From Pseudoneurospora amorphoporcata (taxonomy: Eukaryota; Ascomycota; Sordariomycetes; Sordariales; Sordariaceae), in NCBI GenBank assembly GCA_033297205.1, contig MU859122.1, positions 1-64,000 on the forward strand: a stretch of 64,000 nt of DNA, read 5' to 3'. The position numbers were made by a program, and so were the translations under genes. The notes under the pieces were generated by a model. The model had not been told where the DNA came from. It did not search any database and saw only the letters and a program-made list of their open reading frames with translations. Positions 11,402 through 22,000 of this stretch are shown here, piece after piece; position 1 is the stretch's first letter; each line of letters starts with the position of its first letter.

Positions 11402-12100
11402 TAGTGAATCTGACCGGGAGCTGAGTTGGGTATCATGAATATGACCTTCGGTAGCCAATGTGTGAGCTGTGCCATCTCAAGGACCTCGGGACCGATGTGA
11501 GCGTTGCCATGAAAGAGTGTCCGATAAGGCCTTTGATAAGGTGCTGAGTGACGCCGTTGAAGCTTGGATTCATCGGGTCAAGATATCATGCCCGGTCAGA
11601 AAAAAGCAACATGACGGGCTGCAGCATCCGATGTCCTCATTGAAATTCCCAAACATCGTCCATCTTGTCGCGTTCAGGCTGAGGTTGATGACGTTAGAAA
11701 GCTGCCTTTGGCCATGTAGAATGCCAAGACATATCATGTCGCACCCCATGTCTCGCCAGCTGCCGCGGGGTCGGCCAGCTGAAAAAGAGCCACCTTCCTG
11801 CCTGATTTTGGGGCTAGTGGCTGTTAGGGTCTGCCAGGCCAAGGTGCGCCCCAGACGGCCCCACGCGCGCACTTTCGACAGCGAAATATCCAAAATTTCA
11901 ATTGGGTCTCCGCCGGTCTTGATCTTTTTTCGCATCCCCCAACTTCCTGTCAGGAGCACAGATACAGGTACGTTGGAAGCGCCCTCACGATCCCTTGACG
12001 GAGCCGGATTCTTGCAGAAATTATTGCTGTTTGAAAGAGAAGGCAGGAGACTCCAGGAAACTAACTTCTTGTTTTTCAAACCAAATCAACAGCGGACACA
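11402..12100. other. RPL4 promoter and leader region
   Basis: About 700 bp between the GH28 relic and RPL4. It contains the ribosomal-protein promoter and leader. Open frames on either strand overlap and show no family similarity. Confidence 0.5.
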
Positions 12101-13479
12101 ATGGCCTCCAGACCTACCGTCACCATCATCGGCGCCGATGGCAAGGCCACCGGTGCCACCGAGGTCCTCCCCAAGGTCTTCGGCGCTCCCATCCGCCCGG
12201 ATATTGTCAAGCACGTCCACACCGGCATGGCCAAGAACAAGCGCCAGCCGTACTCCGTCTCCGAGAAGGCTGGTCACCAGACCTCCGCTGAGTCTTGGGG
12301 CACTGGTTAGTGAACACCCAGCCGCGATTTTGGAAATTACACGAAGAAAATGAACCGAGGTCGGGAAACGGAACGACGGTCGATAGAAGGATTCGAGAAT
12401 TTTTTGTTTTGGTTGGGCGAAGAACTCGATATCGCGAAAACGATCACGAAAACCGCGACTGGGGGGAATTTTTGGCGACCATATTTTGCAAACGATGTGG
12501 AGGAACACTCGAGCTGACCGTGATTCTCACAACACAGGTCGCGCTGTTGCCCGTATCCCCCGTGTCTCCGGTGGTGGTACTCACCGCGCCGGTCAGGCCG
12601 CTTTCGGTAACATGTGCCGTTCCGGTCGCATGTTCGCTCCCACCAAGATCTGGCGCAAGTGGCACGTCAAGGTCAACCAGGGCCAGAAGTACGTGTTATC
12701 AAGACATCGGCAAGGCAAAACAATGATGGCTAACATTTTGTGTGTCTAGGCGTTTCGCTACTGCCTCTGCCCTTGCTGCCTCTGCTGCCGCTCCTCTCTT
12801 GATGGCCCGCGGTCACCAGGTCTCTTCCGTCCCCGAGGTTCCCCTCGTCATTGACTCCGCTGCTTTCTCCGGTGCCAACAAGACCGCCAACGCCCTTGCC
12901 CTCCTCAAGGCTGTTGGTGCTGGTGCCGATGTCGAGAAGGCCAAGGCCTCCAAGAAGCTCCGCGCCGGTAAGGGCAAGCTCCGTGGCCGCCGCCACCGCC
13001 AGCGTCGCGGTCCCCTCGTCGTCTACTCCGCCGAGACCGACGGCAAGGACCTCGTCCAGGGCTTCCGCAACATCGCCGGTGTTGAGACCTCCCCTGTCGA
13101 TGCCCTCAACCTCCTCCAGCTCGCCCCCGGTGGCCACCTCGGTCGCTTCATCGTCTGGACCTCTGCCGCCATCAAGGAGCTTGATGCCGTCTACGAGTCC
13201 AAGAAGGGTTTCCAGCTTCCCGCCAACGTTGTCGCCCAGGCCGACCTTACCCGCCTCATCAACTCTTCTGAGATCCAGTCCGTCCTCCGTGCCCCCAAGG
13301 GTGAGGCCAAGACCAAGCGCGTCAACGTCCAGAAGAAGAACCCTCTCCGCAACAAGCAGGTTCTCCTCCGCCTCAACCCCTATGCCGCCACCTTCGCCAA
13401 GGAGAAGCTCGGCGAGATCAAGGAGGAGGGCAAGCCCCAGCGCGTTCCCGCCACCTTCAAAACCCTCCTCAAGGAGTAA
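12101..13479 (+). CDS. rpl4: 60S ribosomal protein L4 (uL4)
   Basis: Large-subunit protein lining the peptide exit tunnel. Exons 12101-12305, 12538-12688 and 12750-13479 give 361 residues, matching the usual eukaryotic length. Junctions are GTTAGT...CACAG and GTACGT...TCTAG, both frame-consistent. Recognisable blocks are RPDIVKHVHTGMAKNKRQPY, GTGRAVARIPRVSGGGTHRA, GQAAFGNMCRSGRMFAPTKI (the exit-tunnel loop) and KLRGRRHRQRRGPLVVY. Third positions are strongly C-biased, as expected for a very highly expressed gene. The first intron is 232 bp, long for this window, which is common for fungal ribosomal protein genes. Long Pro/Ser open frames in the other frame of exon 3 are by-products of this codon bias. 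Confidence 0.98.
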
Positions 13480-13905
13480 ATTTGGACTTGATAGGAAAAC
13501 GGAAGGCAGGAAGGTGTGGGTGCGAATTCGGCGTCATGGATTAGGCATGTGTTCACAATACACACATCAATGAATTCTGAAACCGAACGAATTTCCTTTT
13601 CTTTGTTGACCAAAATCTCGGTACTTGAGCGAGTGACCTTGTAGATTCAATACCCCATTTGTTTGCATGCCAGGTCTTCTCCCGTGTGATCATGCGAATC
13701 TTCCACCTTTACGTAGACAAGTGAAGTCCATCGTCCGGTATCAGATATGCATCTGCCCTGAGACCGGCATTCACGCGGGTTTCAATCAGCCCATAGGAAG
13801 TCATGCATATTTGAAATCACGTTCGCAGATTCGTCATGTTCCAATTATCGTAAATCATCTACACATTGCCCCTTTCATCACACCTATGCCCTTTAAATCC
13901 CATCT
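13480..13905. other. Convergent intergenic region
   Basis: 426 bp between the 3' ends of RPL4 (+) and the aminotransferase (-). Only the two 3' untranslated regions are expected here. Confidence 0.5.
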
Positions 13906-16159
13906 CTAGCACCCCAACCAACCCCCAAGGTTATTCATCCCCTCCCTCTTCTGGGCCTGCCCCATCACCGCCATCAACGCCTCACCCCCAGGCGCATCCA
14001 AGTCCTCGCCCAACTTCTCCACCAACTTCTCAATCACCTTCGCATCCGTTATCTTCCAAAACGCGCTCACACCATCCACGAACCTCTGCGCACCACTATC
14101 CACATCCTCCTCACTCACCGCCGCAAAACACAACCGGAAATACTGCCACCCGATCTCCTTCCCGATCTCCGGCGTCGCGCTGAACATGTTCCCGCCACTC
14201 ACCAACACCAAGTGCGGTTTCAGTGTCAAGAAAAGCATCAGTGCCAAGGAGAGAGTAGGGCCATCAATAACCTTTGTCTTTTCCCTTTGGCCTCCTTTCC
14301 CGGCAGAATTCTTAGCGAAGAAGACAGGGTGTTGCCACAAAGGATGCGAATCAAAGTGCATCCTTAACCAAATGAACATGCCTCCCTCAGGCCACGAGTA
14401 GGTGTACAGCGGCGTGGTGGTGATCACGTCCCAGTCGCCGGCGGTGCCAGAACTGGAGTTGGTGGCGCGCAGGCGGGTGGTGGAGATCAAGGAGGAGCCG
14501 CTGTCGAGGATTGTGCACATACGATTCATTCGCCGCTCGTACATTCCCCGGAGACCTTCGAGCCAGCGGATCCAGCCGGACATTTGCCAGCCTGAGCCTG
14601 AGGGGGTATCCTTCGCTGGTTTGGGAACCGAAGAAGAAGAAGAAGAGCGGAAGAGGCTCCAGGAGGAGGACGGGGTGGTGGTAGCGGTAGTGGAGGAAGA
14701 AGAAGAAGAAGAAGAAGAAGAAGAAGAAGGAGCCTCAGGCTGAGGCCCCATCACCAACTCGGCCACCAGACTCTGCACAAAACCCGAAGGCTGCTGCGTC
14801 GAAGTCTCAGCGATGCGGGCGAGCCGGTCAATGAGCGCGGGCTGGGCTGTGATCCAACCGAGACGGCAGCCGGGCGCGATGGTTTTGGAAAAGGTGTCGA
14901 GGCGGACGACGCGGCCGTCGACGTCGATGGAGACGTAGGAGGGAGTGAGGGAGTCGAGGAAGGGGTAGCCGGTTGAGACGGTGCGCTTGCTGATTTCTTG
15001 TTCCTGTTGTTTGAGAGTGCCGGCCTTGGCCATGTTGGCGGCCGTGGCGGAAGGAAATTGCAGATACCAGTAGGGCTCGTCTTCGACGATGATCACGTCG
15101 TAGCGGCTGCAGATGGCGTAGATTTCCTTGCGGCGGGAGACGGGGATGACGAAGCCGGTTGGATTGTGGCCGAGGCTGTTTTTGGGTTTAGTCTTGTGTC
15201 GATTCCCCTTATGGGGGGGCAAGATACTCACGTAACAGTATACATCAAATGCGGCCTCCTCCCCTTTTTCACATCCCAATTCTTCAACACATCCTCCAGC
15301 CCACCGGGCCCGGTAGCCAACATGCCCTTCGCGTCCGCCTTAACCGGCACAATCTGCACACCCTTCGGCTGCGCCTGGCTAATGATGTTTCCATAGACAA
15401 ACGTCTCGCACAACAACCCCGGGCGTTCACGGGGGTCGTTCAGACCGTCGATCCACGGGTTGACGAACATCTCCAACGTCTTGGCGAAGCCATCGGTCGA
15501 GCCGCACGTGAGAATCACGTCGGGCCCCCCGCTGTAGGGCGCATCCGGGTGGAGGTAGTCACGCGTGAACTTGCGGACCCAGTCGAGGAGGGGAGGGTAG
15601 CCGTTTGCTTGGCCGTACTGCAGGGCCGTGGCGACGTCTACTTTTTTCATGGGGTTGGCCTCACCCGAAACCGTGGGGACGGTGATGTGGGTGGGCTCGG
15701 CGGCGGCCGGGTCCTTTTTGTTGTCCTTGTCGCCTGGGTGGTTCGGGGTGGGTTGCCATCTTTCGGGCTTGGCGCTTTGGGCTTCGAGAGTCTCAAAGGG
15801 GAAGAATTTGGTGTTTGGTAGACCTTTATTTGGATGTTAATTTTCTTATCAAAAGGGTTTGTGATGAGTGTTGTTTTGGTGTTTGAGGTTGAAAAGTGTT
15901 ACTTGAGAAGAAGATTGATAAAGTGAGAAAAAGACAAACCGCCAGCAAGATTCTTGATTCCGGGAATCTGAAAGAATCGATAGTACTGTTTGATTAAGCT
16001 CGCCTGGCGACGCTTTGTCACTTCGGAGAGATGATGGGTGAAGTCGAGCGGCAACGGCTTGCCGTCCGCACCCAGTTGGGGACCACCGCGATAAGCTACT
16101 GAGCTCTCAGACATGGTCAGGCTTGATGAGCCAGGAATAATGGGCATTATCCTCGACAT
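13906..16159 (-). CDS. PLP-dependent class I/II aminotransferase (ARO8/kynurenine-aminotransferase-like)
   Basis: Pyridoxal-phosphate enzyme of fold type I, probably acting on aromatic amino acids, kynurenine or 2-aminoadipate. Exons 15940-16159, 15232-15823 and 13906-15175 give 693 residues. Introns are GTTTGT...AAAG and GTGAGT...ACAG. Motifs: LTCGSTDGFAKTLEMF, the cofactor-contact VTLGHNPTG made across intron 2, IIVEDEPYWYLQF (the Asp/Tyr of the PLP site), and the Schiff-base lysine in TFSKTIAPGCRLGW at about residue 366. After SGFVQSLVAELVMGPQPEAP comes a Ser/Thr run plus a second Ser-rich stretch, together about 60 residues, before the C-terminal domain resumes at GWIRWLEGLRGMYERRMNRM. 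This accounts for the larger-than-usual size. A second in-frame Met lies at residue 16. Confidence 0.9.
14698..14730. repeat. (GAA)n microsatellite encoding poly-Ser
   Basis: GAA repeat on the plus strand that reads as TCT/TTC on the coding strand and gives the serine run in the aminotransferase. A shorter GAA run lies at about 14632-14646. Confidence 0.85.
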
Positions 16160-16831
16160 TTGGATGTCAAGCTTGGACCTTTCTCCAGGAAGATAGATTG
16201 ATGTTCGGGGATAACAGCAAGTTTATAAAAGGGTCATAGATCCGACTTTGGCGGGTAAGTTCAAGGAAAAGACAAGTTGATTACAAACCTCACGGTCACG
16301 GTGGGAGAGCCATGTCAGAGGTGTTGGCCAGTGACAACCAGTCAGATAGTGCGAAGCATGCCCTTTGGCGGTTACGTTATCAATTCGTTGTCCACAGTCC
16401 ACTGTCCAGAACGAAGGATGGCCTCCCCCTGTTTCCTCCATCCCCAGAAAGGCCAAGGCCCCGCCGTGTGTCCCTGTCCGCCGCTTTTTGGCTGGCGATG
16501 GTGCCGATTCCCCGGGAATAGTCCACCTTCCGAATTGGTTGGTCTCTCTTTGTTTCTTTGACAATTGAGTGCGCCTCCCGATGGCGTAAAAGGTGTTGTA
16601 GAATTGGTGTGTTCGTGCTTAAGCGACTAACTGCCGTCTTTTGTGGCACTTATCAGGCCGTTGCTTGTCTTACACGAACGCCCTGTCGACTCCGGAGCTT
16701 TCTTCCACTTGTCTCAAATGCCACGCACCCGAGGCTTTTGGCAGGTGGTACTGAGTGTCTCACTCGCTGACATAAGGCTTCCAGAACATTTCCTATCCAG
16801 GCCTTACCGAACCAGTCACAGCGAGCTCGAA
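16160..16831. other. Aminotransferase promoter / monooxygenase 3' region
   Basis: 672 bp between two minus-strand genes. Several overlapping frames near 16.3-16.6 kb have no recognisable motif. Confidence 0.5.
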
Positions 16832-18265
16832 TCACAGCAGTGTCTCTGTTGGCGTCGTGGTCTTCTCAGACTCTTTCTCTTCAGGGTCATACTTGAAACC
16901 GAGCTCCTCGAGAGACTTGGCTTTTTGGCCATCAATTTCGAATTGTAGCTTCGCCTTGAAGAAGATTCCTCTTTGCCACACCAGCTCATCATTCCAATAA
17001 GGAGGCTTCTTCCCTTCAGTGCCCGACTTCTTGAGCCAGTCATGGACCTCGTTGATAAAGTTGGCATCGCCAAGTTTGGGCCAAACATGAAAAGCATGGC
17101 CCCTTTTCTCTGCTTCTTCGTCTTCCCACTTCTTCATTTCTTCCACGGAGGGAAGCGGTAGTAAATTCGCCCATGTCCTGGAGAAAATCGCTGCTTGACT
17201 TTCCGTGAAGGGGAAGGGGACGACCTTGATGGGAAGGCCCGGAAACACTAGTGTTGGGTGATCAATGTGAATCAGGTCTCTGTACAGACCGTACACGCGT
17301 CGCCCGTCGCTTACCAACGGGGGTTGGAGCGATTTCAGGAAAGGGAAGGTGAAGAGGTAGCCGGTTGCGTAAACGATAGCATCAATGTCCTTTTCGACCC
17401 GCCCACCCTCAAACCTCACACCCCGTTCCTCCACCAAAAACTCTTCAATAACCGGCACCTCTTCCCCGCCAATCCATTCCAAGTGAGCCGGTGGTGTAGC
17501 AGAATGGACCGACATGAGCAATGGCTGCTGGCTCACACGGCTGATCTGGGCCGCGATGTCAATACCCGATGCTGAGTTGCCAACAACAATTGTTTTCTTG
17601 TTTGCAAAGAACTCGGGGGTCCGGTACAGCTTCGAGTGTGTGATGATGTTCGGATGCGCCTTATGGAACTTGGCGATGTTCTTGACTTGGGGAATATATG
17701 TGGTGTAGTAATGGCCCGAAGCCACGACTACGGCATCATAGGTCGTGGTGGTAACCTCGCCCGTTTCCAGAGTGAGCGCATCCACATCCCATTGATCCCA
17801 GCCGTCACTATCCTGCCTTAGACGAACATCTTGGACCAGAGTTGAGAACCTGATGAGATGCCGGATGTCTTTGGCATAGTCCACCACATACTCCTGCACC
17901 GTCTCACGGGAAGGGAAGATGAGCGAGTCTTCAGGAAACGGCTTGTCTGAAAACTGCATCAGATGTCGCGGGATGTTGGTGTGTAAGACCTCGTACATGG
18001 GCGAAGGGAAGACTGGAGGCTTGCCCTTGGGATGAAGAGGAGGGTCAGGAGGGCAGTAGGCGCTCACTTGAGGCACATGTAAGGTGTGTGTCGGTTCCCT
18101 GCTGTAGTGCCAGGCCCCTCCCACTTCATCTTGCCGTTCAAAGATGACAATATCCTCAAAGACTCTTTGGGCGATCAGGAACTTGGCGGCAGCGAGACCG
18201 GCGGGGCCAGCCCCGATAATTGCGATGTTTTTGACATGGAATCGCCTCGGCTCCGTTGAGCCCAT
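16832..18265 (-). CDS. Flavin-containing monooxygenase
   Basis: FAD/NADPH-dependent monooxygenase of the FMO type that oxidises N- or S-nucleophiles. Single exon, 477 residues, starting at MGSTEPRRFHVKNIAI; the frame stays open upstream, but this Met sits just ahead of the conserved FAD Rossmann motif GAGPAG (18-23). A second, NADPH-binding Rossmann motif is GNSASG, inside IVVGNSASGIDIAAQISR. The ATGY motif is in DAIVYATGYLFTFPFL. A glycine-histidine segment VVASGHYYTTYIPQVK occupies the place of the FMO identifying sequence. The tail is acidic (EEKESEKTTTPTETLL). Length fits family members of 450-500 residues. Substrate cannot be told from sequence. Confidence 0.92.
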   Translation of the reverse strand: MGSTEPRRFHVKNIAIIGAGPAGLAAAKFLIAQRVFEDIVIFERQDEVGGAWHYSREPTHTLHVPQVSAYCPPDPPLHPKGKPPVFPSPMYEVLHTNIPRHLMQFSDKPFPEDSLIFPSRETVQEYVVDYAKDIRHLIRFSTLVQDVRLRQDSDGWDQWDVDALTLETGEVTTTTYDAVVVASGHYYTTYIPQVKNIAKFHKAHPNIITHSKLYRTPEFFANKKTIVVGNSASGIDIAAQISRVSQQPLLMSVHSATPPAHLEWIGGEEVPVIEEFLVEERGVRFEGGRVEKDIDAIVYATGYLFTFPFLKSLQPPLVSDGRRVYGLYRDLIHIDHPTLVFPGLPIKVVPFPFTESQAAIFSRTWANLLPLPSVEEMKKWEDEEAEKRGHAFHVWPKLGDANFINEVHDWLKKSGTEGKKPPYWNDELVWQRGIFFKAKLQFEIDGQKAKSLEELGFKYDPEEKESEKTTTPTETLL

Positions 18266-19078
18266 GATGTCTGGGGTAGTAATGGGATAACGAAAATATG
18301 GTAAGTAAGTATATACGTCAAGAAAAGAATGAGGATGAGACTGAATTCCAAGGATGAAGCGATCACGAGATTGTATTGTTGACTGACATGAGGAAGAGGC
18401 AGGGGCAAGGATTAAATGGCGCACTGACCTCCGTTGCTCCAAGTGCAAGCCCAAGGGATGGGAAATTGTTAGTGAGAGCTTGCCAGTTGGGTTTTCACCG
18501 CCTTCCCTTTCTACACTAGACGGAAGACGCAAACGGCAAGTCGAGCCGTGGCATGCGAAACTGCCCTGTCGCACCGATTTTGGCGCCTGGAGGAAAGCTT
18601 TCACAGTTCCATTGCATCACCAACTGGAGCAAACACAGCTCCCGTCTTTGAAGCTGTCATCATCACCTGGGACGCTCCCGTCCGTCCACACTCTTTCCTC
18701 TCCCCTTCTTTTGCCTTTAGCTGAGGCTTCGTGAATCCTCTCTACCAAGCATCTTGTCTGGAGGTGAAACCATATCTTTGCTCACAACCTGTTGTTTGGT
18801 TGATTCCACCTCATCTGACAATCAGCAATCTTTCGTCTCAGGCACCTTGCTGGTCCTGTCACTGTCACTGATCCCGGCGCTGAGCTGTCAGGTCTGCCTG
18901 CCTACACCTATCCGACCGCAGTACATAAGGTACTGCACGCTGTACCTGCTGCAACACCCTTTGCGCTGGCTTCGCGACGGGCTTCACTAAATGACATAAT
19001 CGTCTTTTCCTCTACCTTTTTTTCTTTCTTTTTCGATAATCCCGAATTTTGGCTTCGGCCAACTCGACTCGCACGAAA
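18266..19078. other. Divergent promoter region
   Basis: 813 bp between divergently transcribed genes (monooxygenase - and the large acidic gene +). It is rich in CT and TC tracts towards 19020-19060, just before the plus-strand ATG. Confidence 0.55.
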
Positions 19079-22000
19079 ATGGCATCGGCCGATGCGACCG
19101 ATGGTGCAGCCGTCGCGGCTCTCGAATCTCGCACAGTGACGCCAATTGCGCAACTAGACCCAGAACTCCCAGACCAGAATTCGCGAAGTGTCCGGGGCGA
19201 GGTCACCATCACATGGCCGTATAACAGGGTCACCCATACTCTCGCTTTCCTACTCGCCGAACCCGATGTGCGCCTCCGTCGAACCAAGGGCCAAGTGCGG
19301 GTGCAGCTCCATGGACCTAGCGCAAAGACCGTCGCCGACTGCGGACTGGGAGCTTGCGACGAGGTGTTGCTCGGTCTCGACGGCGTCGAGTGGACAAAGG
19401 ACGAGTCGGCCGGGCGCATTCCTGGGGCTCGAGTAGACTGGCAGTTGCAGTTCAACAAAAAATTGGTGCTTCAGGTCAAGCTGAACGGATCCGACGAACC
19501 GAAACACATCAACGTCGATAGCACACAAATCGAGTTGCCGAACGAGCTGCCAGAACCATCAGCGATACAGCAGCTGGAGCAAACCGTGGATGAGCCTGAA
19601 CCGGCCGTTATTGACAACCTATCGGCTATTCGAAAGGTCCCAGATATTGCCTTGAACGAATACCCATCGCCTGCTTTCATCAAGAGGGCCAGGATTTCAT
19701 ACGGCTCCCTTTTCGAAGACGGACTGGACATATTCGAGGAGGATGGTGGCATCATGGGCAAAGGTCGCAAGCGATCACGCTTCGCGCGGAAGAGCAATGG
19801 CTGGAGATATTCTAGTAAATCCCCGAGTCCTGAGCCGGAACTTGCACCAGAGGAAGACCAAGTGAGCCAGCCACAGTCACCGGATCACGATGCTATGGAG
19901 GAAGATACGGTTACAGAAGCCCCTGCACCAAAGCCCAAAATGACGGATGGAGCTAGCCAGACCGTTGAATCTGAGATGACGCCCATCCCATCGGCGGCAT
20001 CCGAGCAGGCCCTAACAGAAAATGTTGAAGCAGTTCCACGCCCGGCCACTTGGGAGAAGGTGGATATTGGAAACCAGGGGACATCAAAGGATATCGCGCT
20101 TCAGGAGACAGAAGTGGCCCAGGCCGCCTCCCACATTCTTGGTATGGCAAATGGAACCATAAGCCAGTCCTATCCATACCAACATACCGACATCCAAGCT
20201 CACCCAGCGGCTAACTCGTTATTTGGATCATCGAAACCCGCGGTATCTGGCCTTTCCATGTTCGGCACACCGGCCAGTGTCCCTGTGGAATCCGATTATG
20301 GTATCGCCGACCAAGTGAGGTTCGGTTGTTCCCACACCCCCCAGGCTCCCCAGTCAAGACTTCCAGAACCACAGATGCACGCTGCGCCAGAAACGGGACC
20401 ATATCCGGATTCTTACCTCGATCATTCTATCCCCGCTAAGTACGAGGGCATGGAGTCGTACATGAATATTGCCCAGAGTAACCCCGAACTGCAACATGGC
20501 CAGGACTATAACTTAGTACCAGTGCCGACAGATACGGAGAGTTTTGAGCGAGGCCAGTGGGAGATGGCAACTCAGGCACCGCATTACAACCCAATCGAGG
20601 GGGGTCATTTTGGGGCCGATGCTCTCAACGAGGGTACTCCAGCCATCATTGAGGATCCTTCGCTGCATGCCGACCCGACTCGTCCAGATCAAGTTCCAAA
20701 AGGCTTTAGCAGCTACGGAACGGGCACCGAAGGCACTCTTGAGTTTGAAGAGCCTGGATCACGAGCAGAATCCGAACAAGATGCAGAGAGATCTGAAATC
20801 GAGGAGCTTGTGGAGAACGAAGAGATTAGTGACGCCGATGAAGATGATACTGGTGTTGACAACGAAGTCCAATACGATGAGTTTGGAGAGGAACTCGAAG
20901 ACGGCGATTATGACCAACGCGAATACAATAAGCCTGAAAGCGACGACGAGGGAATCAGTCAAGACGAGGAAGAAGTCGAGCTGGAGGTCGCAGAGCGATA
21001 TGGCGAGGGTGACGTCTACGATGAAGATGAAGACGAGGAAATGGACGACTATGCCGAAGACTGGGAGCGTGAGTGCGCGCAGTATGATGATGAGGATGCG
21101 TACGACTCCGAGGATAATGACCTCGGTCAGCGTCCTCCAGGGCGTGCACCAGCTGCTGCCGCACCGGCGGATCCAGTCGTTATAAGCTTGTTATCAGATT
21201 CGGAGGATGAGGACGAGGCTCCTCCACCACCTCAACCAACTCCTCCTACGAACAGACGTACGATGACTCGACAACTCAGCATTCGCCATTCATCTCCTCT
21301 TAAGCCCGCAACTACGTCTACCGAAGGCACCAGTCTTCAGCAAACAGAGAAATCTCCGCCTGCCGAGAAGGATCAGCCTGCCGCAAAGGAAGAAGATGCC
21401 GTTGAGAAGCTTGTTACCAAGGAAGAGCCCACTGAGAATCAATCAAAACCATGGGTCGGACACCTGGATAAGCCATCATCAGCGGATCAGAAGGACGATG
21501 ACCTCCAGCCCAAAGACGACGCAAAGCCACTAGCGTCTGCGATGGAGATCGTTCATACAGAACCGACTACTGACACAGGTACTGAAGTGGCTCTAACTTC
21601 CAGCCTAGCTGATGTTAAGGAGAATACTAGTGAAGTGGGAAGTCCCGCGCAGAGCACTCAGCCACCCCAGACTCTCGACACCGAATCGGAAGCACAAGTC
21701 AATAAGCACGAATCTGACTCCAAATCCAGTGAAGAGGCTCTACCAACGGTGGAATGTGATCAACTCGACGAGCAAGAGGAAGACAAATCTGAGTCCGAAG
21801 CCAATGACGAAACATTCCAAGGGTTCTCAAGTGATGCAGGAATCATTGAGCGGCCTGAGGAAGAGTCCGATTCGGCAGAGGACGACGAGATGCTTGACGA
21901 AGATGAGGATCGAGAACAGGATAGCAGTCAACAGGTTGTGGACCTGCTTGACACAACCAGTGAGGAAGAAGATGAAGAAGATGAGGAGGAACAGGAGGAT

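Noticed and set aside
12851..13573. Long Pro/Ser-rich open frame overlapping RPL4 exon 3 and its antisense counterpart
   Set aside because: It arises from the C-biased third positions of RPL4 read in another frame; composition is monotonous and the L4 frame is certain.
18266..18604. Open upstream extension of the monooxygenase frame
   Set aside because: The residues are promoter-like translation with no relation to FMOs, and MGSTE directly precedes the FAD motif.
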